From Pseudomonas sp. Bout1 (GTDB taxonomy: Bacteria > Pseudomonadota > Gammaproteobacteria > Pseudomonadales > Pseudomonadaceae), in assembly GCF_034314165.1 (NCBI RefSeq), contig NZ_JAVIWK010000001.1, forward strand, positions 1 through 64,000: 64,000 nt of DNA, given 5' to 3'. The translations under genes were made by a program, and so were the position numbers. Each line of letters opens with the position of its first letter. Within the stretch, counting starts at the first letter, position 1. A model generated the notes under the pieces. The model saw nothing but the letters and a program-made list of their open reading frames with translations. It was not told where the DNA came from and did no database searches. Of this stretch, positions 9,998 through 19,569 are shown piece after piece.

Positions 9998-12052
9998 TCA
10001 GCTCAGGGTCGAAATGTCAGCGATATTGACGAACAAGCCACGCAGGCGCGCCAACATGGCGTAGCGGTTTTTGCGCACGCCCGCGTCTTCGGCATTGATC
10101 ATCACCGCTTCGAAGAACGCATCCACCGGCTCACGCAAGGTGGCCAGGCGCGCCAGTGCTTCGGCGTAGTTGCGCTCGGCGATCAGTGGTTTCACCGCGT
10201 TTTCTGCCTTGGCGATGGCCGAGTTCAGCGAGAACTCCTTGGCATCGGCAAACAGGCCTGGGTCGACTTCGGCATTGCCGAGGTTGTCGGCCTTGCTCAA
10301 CAGGTTCGACACACGCTTGTTCACCGCGGCCAGCGCACCGGCTTCCGGCAACTTGCGGAAGGCCTGCACAGCCTGCACGCGTTGGTCGAAGTCCAGCGCC
10401 GAACCCGGTTGCAGGGCGCGCACCGAGAGGTATACCGAAACGTCCACGCCTTCGTCTTCGTAACGCGCACGCAGGCGGTCGAACACAAACTCCAGCACTT
10501 GTTCAGCCAGGCCCGCTTGCTTGACCTTGGCACCGAACTGGCCGACCGCGAACACCACGGCCTGGGTCAGGTCGAGGTCGAGCTTCTTGTCGATCAGGAT
10601 GCGCAGCACGCCCAAGGCCGCACGGCGCAGGGCATACGGGTCTTTGCTGCCGGTAGGCAACATGCCGATACCGAAGATACCGACGAGGGTATCCAGCTTG
10701 TCCGCGATGGCCACTGCTGCACCGGTGAGGGTGGTTGGCAGTTCAGCGCCAGCGCCGCGCGGCATGTATTGTTCGTTCAGCGCCAGGGCAACGTCTTGCG
10801 GCTCGCCATCATTGAGGGCGTAGTAGTAGCCGGCAACACCTTGCATCTCCGGGAACTCGCCGACCATCTCGGTGGCCAGGTCACACTTGGAGAGCAGGCC
10901 TGCACGCGCTGCCCAGGCAGCATCGCCACCAATACGCGGCGCGATGTAGGCCGCCAGCTTGGAAACCCGCACCGCCTTGTCGTAGACGCTGCCGAGTTTT
11001 TCCTGGAACACCACGTTTTGCAGGCGCAGGTTGAAGTCTTCCAACTTCTGCTTCTTGTCTTGCTTGAAGAAGAACTCGGCGTCGGTCAGGCGCGGGCGAA
11101 CGACTTTTTCGTTACCGGCGATGATCTGCTGCGGGTCCTTGCTTTCGATGTTGGCCACGGTGATGAAGCGCGGCAGCAACTTGCCGTCCACGTCCAGCAG
11201 GCAGAAATACTTCTGGTTGTCCTGCATGGTGGTGATCAGCGCTTCTTGCGGTACGTCGAGGAAGCGTTCTTCGAACGAGCACACCAGCGGCACAGGCCAT
11301 TCAACCAGGGCAGTCACTTCGTCCAGCAGGCTTGGCGGCACGATGGCGGTGCCTTCCTGCAGGCGGGCCAGCTCTTCGGTGCGCTTGCTGATCAGCTCGC
11401 GACGCTCATTGGCATCGGCCAGCACGTAGGCGGCACGCAGGTCGGTGGCGTAGTTGGCCGGCGAGGTGATGCGAACGGCTTCAGGATGGTGGAAGCGGTG
11501 ACCCCGGGAGTCACGGCCGGCCTTCTGGGCGAGGATAGTGCAGTCGACCACTGCGTCGCCCAGCAGCATTACCAGCCACTGGGTTGGGCGCACGAACTCT
11601 TCCTTGCGGGCACCCCAGCGCATGCGCTTGGGGATAGGCAGGTCGTTCAAGGAGTCTTCGACAATGGTCGGCAACAGGCTGGCGGTTGGCTTGCCCTTGA
11701 TCACCTGGCTGAAACGCAGTTTCGGCCCGCTCTGGTCAATTTCGCTCAGCTCAACGCCACACTTCTTGGCAAAACCAAGGGCGGCTTGAGTCGGGTTGCC
11801 TTCAGCATCGAAGGCCGCCTGGCGTGGCGGGCCGTCGAGGTTGATGCTGCGGTCCGGCTGTTGGGTTTCCAGCGCAGTGAGCAACACAGCCAGGCGACGC
11901 GGCGCAGCGTAGACCTTCTTTGCAGCGAACTTCAGGCCAGCAGTTTGCAGGCCCTTTTCGATGCCGGCCAGGAACGCGTCGGCCAGGGTGTTCAGTGCCT
12001 TGGGTGGCAGCTCTTCGGTGCCCAGTTCAACCAGGAAATCTTGAGCACTCAT
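9998..12052 (-). CDS. glyS: glycyl-tRNA synthetase beta subunit
   Basis: A 684-residue beta subunit of the bacterial alpha2-beta2 glycyl-tRNA synthetase, which charges tRNA-Gly in the cytosol. It begins [20 protein letters not shown], the family signature, and ends with an anticodon-binding DALR-like helical domain (about 570-680). The ATG overlaps the last codon and stop of glyQ by 4 bp (ATGA), indicating translational coupling of the two subunits. Length and sequence are normal. Confidence 0.98.
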   Translation of the reverse strand: MSAQDFLVELGTEELPPKALNTLADAFLAGIEKGLQTAGLKFAAKKVYAAPRRLAVLLTALETQQPDRSINLDGPPRQAAFDAEGNPTQAALGFAKKCGVELSEIDQSGPKLRFSQVIKGKPTASLLPTIVEDSLNDLPIPKRMRWGARKEEFVRPTQWLVMLLGDAVVDCTILAQKAGRDSRGHRFHHPEAVRITSPANYATDLRAAYVLADANERRELISKRTEELARLQEGTAIVPPSLLDEVTALVEWPVPLVCSFEERFLDVPQEALITTMQDNQKYFCLLDVDGKLLPRFITVANIESKDPQQIIAGNEKVVRPRLTDAEFFFKQDKKQKLEDFNLRLQNVVFQEKLGSVYDKAVRVSKLAAYIAPRIGGDAAWAARAGLLSKCDLATEMVGEFPEMQGVAGYYYALNDGEPQDVALALNEQYMPRGAGAELPTTLTGAAVAIADKLDTLVGIFGIGMLPTGSKDPYALRRAALGVLRILIDKKLDLDLTQAVVFAVGQFGAKVKQAGLAEQVLEFVFDRLRARYEDEGVDVSVYLSVRALQPGSALDFDQRVQAVQAFRKLPEAGALAAVNKRVSNLLSKADNLGNAEVDPGLFADAKEFSLNSAIAKAENAVKPLIAERNYAEALARLATLREPVDAFFEAVMINAEDAGVRKNRYAMLARLRGLFVNIADISTLS

Positions 12053-13002
12053 TGTGCAGCCTCCAGCTTAGCCAACACTTCATCACGCAGGTCCGGGTGC
12101 GCCATCGGGAAGCCCAGCTTGGCGCGAGCCAGCAGGTAGGCTTGGGCGACGGAACGCGCCAGGGTGCGTACACGCAGGATGTATTGCTGGCGCGCGGTTA
12201 CCGAGATGGCACGGCGGGCGTCCAGCAGGTTGAAGGTGTGGGATGCCTTCAGGACCATTTCATAGCTCGGCAACGGCAGCGGCTGATCCAGTTCGATCAG
12301 GCGCTTGGCTTCGCTTTCATAGAAGTCGAACAGTTCGAACAGCTTCTCGACGTTGGCGTGTTCGAAGTTGTAGGTCGACTGCTCCACTTCGTTCTGGTGG
12401 AACACATCGCCATAGGTGACCTTGCCGAACGGGCCGTCAGCCCATACCAGGTCGTAGACCGAATCTACGCCTTGCAGGTACATGGCCAGGCGCTCGAGAC
12501 CGTAGGTGATCTCGCCGGTCACCGGGTAGCACTCGATGCCGCCGGCTTGCTGGAAGTAAGTGAACTGCGTCACTTCCATGCCGTTGAGCCAGACTTCCCA
12601 GCCCAGACCCCAGGCGCCGAGGGTTGGTGATTCCCAGTTGTCTTCGACGAAACGGATGTCGTGGACCAGCGGGTCCAGGCCGACATGTTTCAGCGAGCCC
12701 AGGTACAGCTCCTGGAAGTTATCCGGGTTTGGCTTCAATACCACCTGGAACTGGTAGTAGTGCTGCAGGCGGTTCGGGTTTTCGCCGTAGCGGCCGTCAG
12801 TCGGGCGACGACTGGGCTGCACATAAGCGGCGTTCCAGGTTTCCGGGCCGATGGCCCGCAGGAAGGTAGCGGTGTGGAAAGTGCCGGCGCCTACTTCCAT
12901 ATCGTAGGGCTGAAGTACCACACAACCTTGCTCTGCCCAGTATTGCTGGAGGGCGAGGATCAAGTCTTGGAAGGTACGCACGGCTGGCGTAGGCTGGCTC
13001 AC
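12049..13002 (-). CDS. glyQ: glycyl-tRNA synthetase alpha subunit
   Basis: A 317-residue class II aminoacyl-tRNA synthetase catalytic subunit. Conserved family segments such as [20 protein letters not shown] and [20 protein letters not shown] are intact. I place the start at a GTG (13002, [11 protein letters not shown]) because AGGTGAA lies 5-6 nt upstream; another in-frame GTG 9 nt earlier (13011) would put that motif inside the gene. It is the first gene of glyQ-glyS-gmhB-plsC and is divergent from tag. Confidence 0.97.
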   Translation of the reverse strand: MSQPTPAVRTFQDLILALQQYWAEQGCVVLQPYDMEVGAGTFHTATFLRAIGPETWNAAYVQPSRRPTDGRYGENPNRLQHYYQFQVVLKPNPDNFQELYLGSLKHVGLDPLVHDIRFVEDNWESPTLGAWGLGWEVWLNGMEVTQFTYFQQAGGIECYPVTGEITYGLERLAMYLQGVDSVYDLVWADGPFGKVTYGDVFHQNEVEQSTYNFEHANVEKLFELFDFYESEAKRLIELDQPLPLPSYEMVLKASHTFNLLDARRAISVTARQQYILRVRTLARSVAQAYLLARAKLGFPMAHPDLRDEVLAKLEAAQ

Positions 13003-13083
13003 GAAATTCACCTGTTACTTGGGCTGCGATTTAAAGAGCGGGAGTATACCCGATTCGGCCGCGCCACCATCCCCTGGAGCCTT

Positions 13084-13641
13084 ATGCCACGCTGCTTTTG
13101 GTGTTCTGAAGATCCGCTGTACATGGCTTATCACGATCAGGAGTGGGGAACGCCGCTGCGCGATGCGCAGGGCTTGTTCGAGTTGCTTTTGCTCGAAGGG
13201 TTCCAGGCGGGCCTGTCCTGGATCACCGTTTTACGCAAGCGCGAGCATTATCGAAAGGTCTTGTTCGGCTTTGATGCGCAGCGTTTGGCACAACTGAGCG
13301 ATGCCGAGATTGAGGCGCTGATGCTCGATCCGGGCATCGTGCGTAACCGCCTGAAACTCAATGCCACCCGGCGCAATGCCGCCGCCTGGCTGGCGCTGGA
13401 GGATCCGGTGGGGTTGCTCTGGTCGTTTGTCGGTGGCGTGCCCAAGGTCAATCATTTCACGGATCGCAGCCAGGTCCCGGCGATTACGCCCGAGGCTGAA
13501 GCGATGAGCCGCGCCTTGAAAAAAGCCGGCTTCACGTTCGTCGGGCCGACCATTTGTTACGCGTTCATGCAGGCCTCGGGCATGGTCATGGACCACACCC
13601 AGGATTGCGACCGTTACGCGGACCTGGCCAACGCCGGGTAG
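13084..13641 (+). CDS. tag: DNA-3-methyladenine glycosylase I
   Basis: A 185-residue base-excision repair enzyme that removes 3-methyladenine from alkylated DNA. The N-terminus MPRCFWCSEDPLYMAYHDQE carries C4 and H17, and the C-terminus has the HTQDC pair; these match the zinc-binding Cys/His set known from E. coli Tag. GGAG lies 5-6 nt before the ATG. The frame is open far upstream into glyQ, but only this start gives the family length. It is followed 40 bp later by an acyltransferase gene. Confidence 0.96.
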   Translation: MPRCFWCSEDPLYMAYHDQEWGTPLRDAQGLFELLLLEGFQAGLSWITVLRKREHYRKVLFGFDAQRLAQLSDAEIEALMLDPGIVRNRLKLNATRRNAAAWLALEDPVGLLWSFVGGVPKVNHFTDRSQVPAITPEAEAMSRALKKAGFTFVGPTICYAFMQASGMVMDHTQDCDRYADLANAG

Positions 13642-13681
13642 AATGGCGGCTTTGCGCACCACACACGATCAGGAGTGACCT

Positions 13682-14569
13682 GTGGAAAAGTTTAAAGGCG
13701 CCTTGCTGGTAGGCGCTCTTCGGTTGTTTGCCCTGCTGCCTTGGCGCGCGGTGCAAGCGGTCGGTTCGGCGATTGGCTGGCTCATGTGGAAAACCCCCAA
13801 CCGCTCCCGCGACACGGTGCGGATCAACCTGTCCAAATGCTTCCCCGACATGGACCCGGCCGAGCGCGAGCGCCTGGTGGGCCAAAGCCTCAAGGACATC
13901 GGCAAGTCCCTGACCGAAAGCGCCTGCGCCTGGATCTGGCCGGCCCAGCGTTCCATCGACCTGGTGCGTGAAGTCGAAGGCCTGCAAGTGCTGCACGACG
14001 CGTTGGCGTCGGGCAAAGGCGTGGTGGGCATCACCAGCCACCTGGGCAACTGGGAAGTGTTGAATCACTTCTATTGCAGCCAGTGCAAGCCGATCATTTT
14101 CTACCGTCCGCCCAAGCTCAAGGCGGTAGACGACCTGCTGCGCAAACAGCGGGTGCAACTGGGCAACCGCGTGGCGGCGTCCACCAAGGAAGGCATCCTC
14201 AGTGTGATCAAGGAAGTGCGTAAAGGCGGCCAGGTGGGCATTCCCGCCGACCCGGAGCCGGCAGAGTCGGCCGGGATCTTTGTGCCATTCTTCGCCACCC
14301 AGGCGCTGACCAGCAAGTTCGTACCGAACATGTTGGCGGGGCACAAAGCGGTCGGGGTGTTCCTGCATGCCCTGCGCCTGCCGGATGGCTCGGGCTATAA
14401 AGTGATCCTGGAAGCGGCGCCGGAAGACATGTACAGCACCGACACCGCCACGTCGTGTGCGGCGATGAGCAAGGTCGTGGAGCGGTATGTGGCGGCCTAC
14501 CCAAGCCAGTACATGTGGAGCATGAAGCGTTTCAAGAAACGCCCGCCGGGTGAGGCGCGGTGGTACTGA
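13682..14569 (+). CDS. lpxL: lipid A biosynthesis (lyso)acyltransferase, LpxL/HtrB family
   Basis: A 295-residue inner-membrane acyltransferase of the LpxL/HtrB family, which adds a secondary acyl chain to lipid A. It has an N-terminal membrane anchor (about 5-35) and the catalytic motif SHLGNWE (HX4E) at about 120-126. A GTG start is preceded by AGGAG at 7 nt. The position next to tag and trkA matches P. aeruginosa PA0011 (htrB1), from memory; pseudomonads carry two HtrB paralogs with different positional specificity, so the acyl chain and position are not settled by sequence alone. Confidence 0.9.
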   Translation: MEKFKGALLVGALRLFALLPWRAVQAVGSAIGWLMWKTPNRSRDTVRINLSKCFPDMDPAERERLVGQSLKDIGKSLTESACAWIWPAQRSIDLVREVEGLQVLHDALASGKGVVGITSHLGNWEVLNHFYCSQCKPIIFYRPPKLKAVDDLLRKQRVQLGNRVAASTKEGILSVIKEVRKGGQVGIPADPEPAESAGIFVPFFATQALTSKFVPNMLAGHKAVGVFLHALRLPDGSGYKVILEAAPEDMYSTDTATSCAAMSKVVERYVAAYPSQYMWSMKRFKKRPPGEARWY

Positions 14570-14602
14570 TGTACGTGGATCTGTAGACCCATGCAGATCT
14601 AG

Positions 14603-14689
14603 TGTGGGAGCTGGCTTGCCTGCGATGGCATCGCCTCGGTGTAACTGAAAGACCGAGTCGCCTGCATCGCAGGCAAGCCAGCTCCCACA
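14603..14689. repeat. REPIN (TGTGGGAGCTGGCTTGCC family)
   Basis: Perfect 25-bp inverted arms at 14603-14627 and 14665-14689. It fills the gap between two convergent genes. The 87-bp unit, spacer included, is closely repeated at 59168-59254. Confidence 0.93.
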
Positions 14690-14699
14690 GGAGTCTCTT

Positions 14700-15011
14700 T
14701 CAGGCCTGGCGATCGAGTTTCTTCAGGAACACCGTCATTTCTTTTTCGGCCTGTTTGTCGCCATGGGCCTGGGCCGCTTCAATACCCTTCTCCCACGCCT
14801 GTCGCGCTGCGGCGTTATCCCCCAGCCCCAGCTGCGCCTTGCCCAACAGCTTCCACGCCGCCGAATACTTCGGATCAAACTCGACGCACTTCCGCAAATG
14901 CTCGGCCGCCTTGGCGTTGTCCTTCAGGTCCAGATAACCCTTGCCCAAGCCAAACCGCAGCAGCGAGTTATCCACGCCCTTGGCGAGCATTTTTTCCAGG
15001 GATTCGAGCAT
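14700..15011 (-). CDS. tetratricopeptide-repeat protein
   Basis: A small soluble protein of 103 residues made almost entirely of TPR helices: two clear repeats (about 18-50, LLRFGLGKGYLDLKDNAKAA, and 52-84, AAWKLLGKAQLGLGDNAAAR). TPR proteins mediate protein-protein contacts; no partner is evident. I choose ATG at 15011, which has GGAG 8 nt upstream; a GTG three codons earlier overlaps that GGAG. It lies 18 bp downstream of trkA and is the last gene of the def-fmt-rsmB-trkA cluster. Confidence 0.88.
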   Translation of the reverse strand: MLESLEKMLAKGVDNSLLRFGLGKGYLDLKDNAKAAEHLRKCVEFDPKYSAAWKLLGKAQLGLGDNAAARQAWEKGIEAAQAHGDKQAEKEMTVFLKKLDRQA

Positions 15012-15029
15012 GTCGGTCACTCCGTTTGA

Positions 15030-16403
15030 TCAGAAAAAGCTCAGGCCCACGTGGAACAGCTTCTCCACATCGCGGATATGTTTTTTATCCACAAGGAACA
15101 AAATCACATGGTCGCCGGTGGCGATCACTGTGTCATCGTGGGCGATGATCACCTCTTCATCACGGATGATTGCGCCAATGGTGGTACCGGGCGGCAGGCC
15201 AATGTCGCGGATCGCCTTGCCAATCACCTTGCTCGACTTCGAGTCACCATGGGCAATCGCCTCGATGGCCTCCGCCGCGCCCCGGCGCAATGAGTGCACG
15301 CTCACGATATCGCCGCGCCGCACGTGGGCCAGCAAGGTGCCGATGGTCGCCAGTTGCGGGCTGATGGCTATGTCGATATCGCCGCCCTGGATCAGGTCGA
15401 CATAGGCCGGGTTGTTGATGATGGTCATCACCTTCTTCGCCCCCAGCCGCTTGGCCAGCAACGAGGACATGATGTTGGCTTCGTCGTCGTTGGTCAGGGC
15501 CAGGAAAATGTCGGCGTCGGCGATGTTCTCTTCCAGCAGCAGGTCGCGGTCCGAGGCGCTGCCTTGCAGCACCACAGTGCTGTCGAGGGTGTCGGACAAG
15601 TACCGGCAGCGTGCCGGATTCATCTCGATGATCTTCACCTGATAGCGGCTTTCGATGGCCTCGGCCAACCGCTCACCAATCTGCCCGCCGCCGGCGATAA
15701 CGATGCGTTTGTAGGTTTCATCCAGACGGCGCATTTCGCTCATCACCGCGCGAATATTCGCCTTGGCCGCGATGAAAAACACTTCGTCGTCTGCCTCGAT
15801 CACCGTATCGCCCTGGGGCAAAATCGGCCGGTCGCGGCGGAAGATCGCCGCCACTCGCGTCTCGACGTTGGGCATGTGCTCGCGCAGCTGGCGCAGTTGC
15901 TGGCCCACCAACGGCCCGCCGTAGTAGGCCTTGACCGCCACCAGTTGCGCCTTGCCTTCGGCAAAGTCGATCACCTGCAAGGCGCCCGGGTGTTCGATCA
16001 GGCGCTTGATGTAGTGGGTCACCACCTGTTCCGGGCTGATCAGCACGTCTACCGGAATTGCGTCGTTGTCGAACAGCCCGGCACGGGTCAGGTAGGCCGC
16101 CTCACGCACCCGGGCGATTTTGGTCGGGGTGTGGAACAGGGTGTGGGCGACCTGGCAGGCGACCATGTTGGTCTCGTCACTGTTGGTGACCGCCACCAGC
16201 ATGTCGGCATCGTCGGCACCGGCCTGGCGCAGCACCGTAGGAAACGACGCACGACCTTGTACGGTACGGATGTCCAGGCGGTCGCCCAGATCCCGCAGGC
16301 GCTCCGCGTCGGTGTCGACCACGGTGATGTCGTTGGCTTCACTGGCCAAATGCTCGGCCAGCGTACCGCCAACCTGCCCTGCGCCGAGGATGATGATTTT
16401 CAT
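15030..16403 (-). CDS. trkA: Trk potassium uptake NAD-binding regulatory subunit
   Basis: A 457-residue peripheral membrane protein that gates the Trk potassium channel (TrkH/TrkG, not in this window). It contains two RCK modules: a first NAD-binding fold at the N-terminus ([17 protein letters not shown]) with its C-terminal lobe, and a second at about 233 ([18 protein letters not shown]) with its lobe. Length and arrangement are those of E. coli TrkA. It starts 22 bp after rsmB; the linkage rsmB-trkA is common in gammaproteobacteria. Confidence 0.97.
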   Translation of the reverse strand: MKIIILGAGQVGGTLAEHLASEANDITVVDTDAERLRDLGDRLDIRTVQGRASFPTVLRQAGADDADMLVAVTNSDETNMVACQVAHTLFHTPTKIARVREAAYLTRAGLFDNDAIPVDVLISPEQVVTHYIKRLIEHPGALQVIDFAEGKAQLVAVKAYYGGPLVGQQLRQLREHMPNVETRVAAIFRRDRPILPQGDTVIEADDEVFFIAAKANIRAVMSEMRRLDETYKRIVIAGGGQIGERLAEAIESRYQVKIIEMNPARCRYLSDTLDSTVVLQGSASDRDLLLEENIADADIFLALTNDDEANIMSSLLAKRLGAKKVMTIINNPAYVDLIQGGDIDIAISPQLATIGTLLAHVRRGDIVSVHSLRRGAAEAIEAIAHGDSKSSKVIGKAIRDIGLPPGTTIGAIIRDEEVIIAHDDTVIATGDHVILFLVDKKHIRDVEKLFHVGLSFF

Positions 16404-16425
16404 CCGGTCACTCCCTTAAAACCAT

Positions 16426-17736
16426 TCAGCCGCGAGCGGCGGCAATCTTGATCAGCTTGGCGTAATAGAACCCGTCGTGGCCGCCTTCCTGGGCCAGCAA
16501 CTGGCGGCCATGAGGCTGCTTGATCCCGGCCTGGATGTCGAGGTCCAGTTCGCGTGCCCCGCTGGTGCGGGCCAGGAAGGCCTCGATGACTTCGGTGTTT
16601 TCGGTGGGCAGTGTTGAGCACGTGGCGTACAGCAGGACGCCGCCGACTTCCAGGGTCGGCCACAACGCGTCCAGCAACTCGCCTTGCAACACGGCCAGGG
16701 CGGCGATGTCGTCGGGTTGGCGGGTCAGCTTGATATCGGGGTGACGGCGGATCACGCCGGTGGCGGAACACGGCGCGTCCAGCAGGATGCGCTGGAAGGG
16801 CTTGCCGTCCCACCAGCTGGCGGTATCGCGACCATCGGCGGCGATCAGCTCGGCGCTGAGGCCCAGGCGCGCGAGGTTTTCCCGCACGCGCACCAGGCGC
16901 TTGGCTTCCAGGTCCACGGCGACGACGCCGGCCAGGTCTGCCTGTACTTCCATGATGTGGCAGGTCTTGCCGCCGGGGGCGCAGCAGGCGTCCAGTACGC
17001 GTTGGCCCGGGGCCAGGTCCAGCAGGTCGGCGGCCAGTTGCGCGGCTTCGTCCTGCACGCTGATCCAGCCTTCGGCGAACCCAGGCAAGTTACGTACATC
17101 GCCAGGTTCTGTAAGAACAATGCCGTCCTGGCTGTAGACACAGGCTGTGGCCGCGATACCGGCTTCGCCGAGTAGCGTGAGGTAGGCGTCACGCGTGTGA
17201 TGACGGCGATTGACCCGCAGGATCATCGGCGGGTGCGCGTTGTTGGCGGCGCAGATGGCTTCCCACTGCTGCGGCCAGAACGCTTTCAGGGATTTTTGCA
17301 GCCAGCGCGGGTGGGCAGTACGCACCACCGGGTCGTGTTCCAGCTCGGCCAGCAGGGCTTCGCTTTCACGCTGGGCACGGCGCAGCACGGCGTTGAGCAA
17401 GGCTTTGGCCCAAGGCTTTTTCAGCTTGTCGGCGCAACCGACGGTTTCGCCGATGGCGGCGTGGGCCGGCACGCGGGTGTAGAGCAGTTGGTACAGGCCC
17501 ACCAGCAACAGCGCTTCGACATCGGCATCTGCGGCCTTGAACGGTTTTTGCAGCAGCTTGGCCGCCAGCGCCGACAACCGTGGCTGCCAGCGGGCGGTGC
17601 CGAAGGCCAGGTCTTGAGTGAAACCGCGGTCACGGTCTTCGACTTTATCCAGTTGGGTCGGCAACGAACTGTTGAGGGAGGCCTTGCCGTTGAGGACGGC
17701 GGCCAGAGCCTTGGCGGCGGCCAGACGTGGGTTCAT
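16426..17736 (-). CDS. rsmB: 16S rRNA (cytosine(967)-C(5))-methyltransferase
   Basis: A 436-residue SAM-dependent methyltransferase that makes m5C967 in 16S rRNA. The N-terminal NusB-like helical domain (about 1-140) is followed by the Rossmann methyltransferase domain with motif I ([10 protein letters not shown]), the [15 protein letters not shown] motif and the catalytic YATCS motif. The ATG overlaps the stop of fmt by 4 bp, so the two genes are translationally coupled. Confidence 0.97.
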   Translation of the reverse strand: MNPRLAAAKALAAVLNGKASLNSSLPTQLDKVEDRDRGFTQDLAFGTARWQPRLSALAAKLLQKPFKAADADVEALLLVGLYQLLYTRVPAHAAIGETVGCADKLKKPWAKALLNAVLRRAQRESEALLAELEHDPVVRTAHPRWLQKSLKAFWPQQWEAICAANNAHPPMILRVNRRHHTRDAYLTLLGEAGIAATACVYSQDGIVLTEPGDVRNLPGFAEGWISVQDEAAQLAADLLDLAPGQRVLDACCAPGGKTCHIMEVQADLAGVVAVDLEAKRLVRVRENLARLGLSAELIAADGRDTASWWDGKPFQRILLDAPCSATGVIRRHPDIKLTRQPDDIAALAVLQGELLDALWPTLEVGGVLLYATCSTLPTENTEVIEAFLARTSGARELDLDIQAGIKQPHGRQLLAQEGGHDGFYYAKLIKIAAARG

Positions 17737-18692
17737 TGCGCGTCCACCGCTTGGCCGAGAACGATGCCTGCGGCAAATTTCTCACGACGGCTGTTGAACA
17801 AATCGCTGAAGTTCAGCGCCTTGCCGCCGGGTAATTGCAGACGGGTCAGACACAGCGCCTGTTCGCCGCAGGCAACAAGAAGACCGTCCTTGCTGGCGCC
17901 GATGATCTCACCGGGGGCGCCCTGGCCGTCGGCCAGGGTAGCGGCCAGTACTTTCAAGGCTTCGCCATTGAGCGTGCTGTGGCAGATCGGCCACGGGTTG
18001 AAGGCGCGTACCAGGCGCTCCAGCTCCACGGCCGGGCGGCTCCAGACGATGCGGGCTTCGTCCTTGTTCAATTTGTGGGCGTAGGTGGCGAGGCTGTCGT
18101 CCTGCACTTCGCCTTCCAGAGTACCGGCGGCCAGGCCGGCGATGGCCTGGACTACAGCCGGCGGGCCCAATTCGGCGAGCCGATCGTGCAGGCTGCCGCC
18201 CGTGTCTTCAGCGGTGATCGGGGTCGTGACTTTCAGCAGCATCGGGCCGGTGTCCAGGCCTGCCTCCATGCGCATCACCGTTACGCCACTTTCGGCATCA
18301 CCGGCTTCGACGGCACGCTGGATCGGCGCCGCACCGCGCCAGCGTGGCAGCAGCGAGGCGTGGCTGTTGATACATCCCAGGCGCGGGATATCCAGCACGG
18401 CCTGGGGCAGGATCAAACCGTAGGCCACCACCACCAGCAGGTCCGGCTTCAGCGCGGCCAGTTCGGCCTGGGCATCGGCGTTGCGCAGGGTTGGCGGTTG
18501 CAGCACGACAATGTTGTTCTCAAGTGCAAGCTGCTTGACCGGGCTGGGCATCAGTTTTTGCCCACGACCGGCCGGGCGATCGGGCTGGGTGTACACCGCC
18601 ACGATTTCATACGGGCTGGCGAGCAGGGCCTTGAGGTGTTCGGCGGCGAATTCGGGGGTGCCGGCAAAAACGATGCGCAGTGGCTCGGTCAT
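17733..18692 (-). CDS. fmt: methionyl-tRNA formyltransferase
   Basis: A 319-residue enzyme that formylates Met-tRNA(fMet) with 10-formyl-THF. It starts [20 protein letters not shown]; the catalytic loop [20 protein letters not shown] has the conserved Asn, His and downstream Asp region (DTGPML). The C-terminal tRNA-binding domain (about 208-315) is complete. An upstream ATG extension to 18731 is unlikely because it runs through the terminator hairpin between def and fmt. Confidence 0.97.
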   Translation of the reverse strand: MTEPLRIVFAGTPEFAAEHLKALLASPYEIVAVYTQPDRPAGRGQKLMPSPVKQLALENNIVVLQPPTLRNADAQAELAALKPDLLVVVAYGLILPQAVLDIPRLGCINSHASLLPRWRGAAPIQRAVEAGDAESGVTVMRMEAGLDTGPMLLKVTTPITAEDTGGSLHDRLAELGPPAVVQAIAGLAAGTLEGEVQDDSLATYAHKLNKDEARIVWSRPAVELERLVRAFNPWPICHSTLNGEALKVLAATLADGQGAPGEIIGASKDGLLVACGEQALCLTRLQLPGGKALNFSDLFNSRREKFAAGIVLGQAVDAQ

Positions 18693-18709
18693 GGGAAACG
18701 TCTCACAAA

Positions 18710-18740
18710 AGAAAAAGGCTTGCCGGAGCAAGCCTTTGAA
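18710..18740 (-). terminator. hairpin terminator between def and fmt
   Basis: A 10-bp perfect stem (18714-18723 with 18728-18737, 4-nt loop). In the leftward direction it is followed by TTTTTC and TTTT, so it should attenuate or end transcription from def before fmt. Confidence 0.75.
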
Positions 18741-18749
18741 AGAAGGGAA

Positions 18750-19256
18750 TCAAGCTTGCTGGCGATGCTTTTTTTCCAGCTTCTTCTTGATCCGGTCGCG
18801 TTTAAGCGTGGACAGGTAATCGACAAACAGCTTGCCGTTGAGGTGGTCGCATTCGTGTTGGATGCACACCGCCAGCAACCCTTCGGCGATCAGCTCGAAC
18901 GGCTTGCCGTCACGGTCCAGGGCCTTGATCTTGACGCGCTGGGGACGGTCGACGTTCTCGTAGAAGTCGGGCACCGACAGGCAGCCTTCCTGGTACTGGC
19001 CCATCTCGTCGGTCAGGGTTTCGAACTCAGGGTTGATAAACACCAAGGGCTCGCTGCGGTCCTCGGACAGGTCCATGACCACGACGCGCTGATGCACATC
19101 GACCTGGGTCGCGGCGAGGCCGATACCCGGGGCTTCATACATTGTTTCAAACATGTCATCGACCAACTGACGAACCTTGGCGTCCACTACGGCCACTGGC
19201 TTGGCGATGGTGCGCAGGCGTGAGTCCGGAAATTCGAGGATGTTCAAAATAGCCAT
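18750..19256 (-). CDS. def: peptide deformylase
   Basis: A 168-residue metallo-deformylase that removes the N-formyl group from nascent proteins, paired functionally with fmt next to it. All three signature motifs are present: [15 protein letters not shown] and HECDHLNG, whose Cys and two His bind the metal. The ATG at 19256 ([15 protein letters not shown]) gives the standard length; the frame upstream is open but not family-like. Confidence 0.98.
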   Translation of the reverse strand: MAILNILEFPDSRLRTIAKPVAVVDAKVRQLVDDMFETMYEAPGIGLAATQVDVHQRVVVMDLSEDRSEPLVFINPEFETLTDEMGQYQEGCLSVPDFYENVDRPQRVKIKALDRDGKPFELIAEGLLAVCIQHECDHLNGKLFVDYLSTLKRDRIKKKLEKKHRQQA

Positions 19257-19394
19257 AAGCGTAATTGCTGCACATGTGAGGTAAAGGCAAGTCGGCGCCG
19301 GGGATGGAACCCCAAGGTGCCGCTGGAAAACGTCCGGAAGCCGCGATGGCTCTGGCGTATCACGCGAATGCACATAATAAAGGAGATTCACCCC

Positions 19395-19493
19395 ATGAGG
19401 AAATCGCTACTCGTCTTGCGGCTGCGGGCCCGGGCCGTCGTGCTGCAACGTATCACGCTCCCTGGCGGTGATAGACCGTTTTCAGGTGCCTGA
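19395..19493 (+). pseudogene. vestige of the LysM-domain gene normally between def and dprA
   Basis: A strong ribosome binding site (AAAGGAG) precedes ATG-AGG-AAA-TCG-CTA-CTC, which encodes MRKSLL, the start I recall for the LysM peptidoglycan-binding protein found here in other pseudomonads (P. aeruginosa PA0020). After about 7 codons the sequence loses its signal-peptide character (Arg-rich) and stops after 32 codons, and dprA begins 76 bp later. The normal gene is about 1 kb, so most of it appears deleted. The remnant is seen; its identity as LysM is inferred from synteny and the first residues. Confidence 0.5.
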
Positions 19494-19535
19494 TCGAAGG
19501 CAATAATTAGGTTGCTAAATAAGTTACCAACAGAG

Positions 19536-19544
19536 TTATCCACA
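19536..19544 (+). other. DnaA box (TTATCCACA) upstream of dprA
   Basis: A perfect DnaA 9-mer 25 bp before the dprA start codon. It might tie dprA expression to DnaA or be a leftover of origin-proximal sequence; a single site proves neither. Confidence 0.4.
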
Positions 19545-19569
19545 GCTTGTTCCGATCAAGGACGATCAA

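Noticed and set aside
15043..15058. AGGCCCACGTGGAACA, a second parS-like sequence
   Set aside because: Only 13 of 16 positions match and it lies in the trkA coding sequence, where the right half is explained by codons.
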